NCBI GenBank assembly: GCA_944350395.1 | Contig: CALVPA010000023.1 | Location: 1-13,240, forward strand | DNA length: 13,240 bases | From: an uncultured Bacilli bacterium | Lineage (GTDB): Bacteria; Bacillota_I; Bacilli_A; RF39; UBA660 | Direction: 5' to 3' | Part shown: piece by piece, positions 12,756 to 13,240 of the stretch | Position numbering within the stretch: the first letter of the stretch is position 1 | Layout: each line of letters starts with the position of its first letter | Notes under the pieces: model-generated | Seen by the model: the letters and a program-made list of their open reading frames with translations, nothing else | The model's database searches: none | Told to the model about the DNA's origin: nothing | Program-made: the position numbers and the translations under genes

Positions 12756-13240
12756 CTAGTATTCATACCACATATTTTGGTCTTTTAATTCCTGTATACA
12801 AGATAAAAATTCTGAATAAGTTTTGCTAAAATAAGTGCGTCCATTTTTATCTGCTACAAAATAATAATAGTCGTTTTCTTCTGGTTCTATTACAGCAACT
12901 ATAGATTCAAAACTAGGACTGTCTATAGGACCAACTGGTAAACCGCTAACACAATTTCCACGAGTATTATATCCATTACATGAATTTAAATCGCTCTGAG
13001 TTAATTCCACGCTGAAATCTTTATTGACCGCGTAGTATGTCGTAACATCACTTCCTAGAGTCATACCAGAATTTAATCTATTATAAAATACTTGAGCAAC
13101 TCCAGCTCGATCGTCACTTCTTGCACCTTCTAACTCGACGATGCTAGCAAGTGTCATGATTTCGTGAATCGTATATTTACTGTTTTCTATTTCATCATAG
13201 TATTTAGAAATTTTACTCTCCGTATTATCTAACATCTTCT
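12756..13240 (-). CDS. mltG: Endolytic peptidoglycan transglycosylase MltG (5' part outside window)
   Basis: Only the C-terminal 161 codons are visible; the frame is open to the right edge, and the ATG at 13235 is internal. The YceG/MltG catalytic domain is clear: ASIVELEGARSDDRAGVAQVF with the likely catalytic Glu, YNRLNSGMTLGSDVTTYYA, then YNTRG and GLPVGPIDSPSFESI, and a final YYFVADKNGRTYFSKTYSEF block. MltG cleaves nascent glycan strands at the outer face of the membrane and sets their length. Unusually, the YNT loop carries two Cys in CNGYNTRGNC where family members usually read S-YNTY, so a small disulfide loop is possible. In B. subtilis this gene (yrrL) lies directly before yrrM; here a sortase island lies between. 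The strong terminator ends the transcript. Confidence 0.9.
   Translation of the reverse strand, partial: KMLDNTESKISKYYDEIENSKYTIHEIMTLASIVELEGARSDDRAGVAQVFYNRLNSGMTLGSDVTTYYAVNKDFSVELTQSDLNSCNGYNTRGNCVSGLPVGPIDSPSFESIVAVIEPEENDYYYFVADKNGRTYFSKTYSEFLSCIQELKDQNMWYEY

Noticed and set aside
1..13240. Mycoplasma-type genetic code (TGA read as Trp), suggested by low GC
   Set aside because: xseA and the first U32 gene end in TGA at sensible lengths, and Trp positions checked use TGG.

Overview
This is AT-rich Bacillota DNA. Every gene supported here lies on the minus strand, so transcription runs from position 13240 towards 1. Gene order, Shine-Dalgarno (SD) sites and sigma-A-type promoters fit Bacilli or a related low-GC lineage, and a full SpoIVB peptidase suggests a spore former or a recent descendant of one. 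TGA serves as a stop (xseA and the first U32 gene) and TGG as Trp, so this is the standard bacterial code and not the Mycoplasma code. I cannot name a species; an uncultured gut Bacilli lineage is a guess.

Region 1 (12756-13240) is the C-terminal part of mltG, cut by the window edge. Region 2 (7380-12715) is an accessory surface island: a class B-like sortase and two secreted proteins with matching C-termini (MucBP-like domain, acidic linker, IPQTG sorting signal, membrane anchor). The sortase and the 506-residue protein form one operon, and the 907-residue beta-helix-like protein has its own promoter. The two promoters share an ungapped 57-nt module, so the enzyme and its presumed substrates look co-regulated. 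Region 3 (4727-7288) is trmR and two U32-family genes, matching Bacillus yrrM-yrrN-yrrO, which make 5-methoxyuridine at the tRNA wobble position. Region 4 (2051-4658) is greA followed by nusB-xseA-xseB (transcript cleavage, antitermination, exonuclease VII). Region 5 (1-1945) holds spoIVB, a CmpB-family membrane protein and the start of a metallophosphoesterase.

In B. subtilis mltG (yrrL) lies directly beside trmR (yrrM). Here the sortase island of about 5.3 kb separates them, udk is absent between the U32 pair and greA, and the genes usual in clostridia between xseB and spoIVB (ispA, dxs, recN and others) are missing. The core is an ordinary chromosomal backbone and the island is the accessory part.

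Most noteworthy are: the shared promoter and operator-like module; a sortase with Lys at the position expected for the catalytic Arg; a sortase promoter whose -35 box sits inside the upstream terminator hairpin; stop codons embedded in terminator stems at four genes; and a 29-bp perfect repeat inside xseA that encodes part of a 45-residue helical repeat. No stretch longer than 300 bases lacks a gene; the longest gap, 10104-10354, holds terminators, a palindrome, a promoter and a leader. I saw no tRNA, rRNA, CRISPR array, insertion sequence or phage gene.
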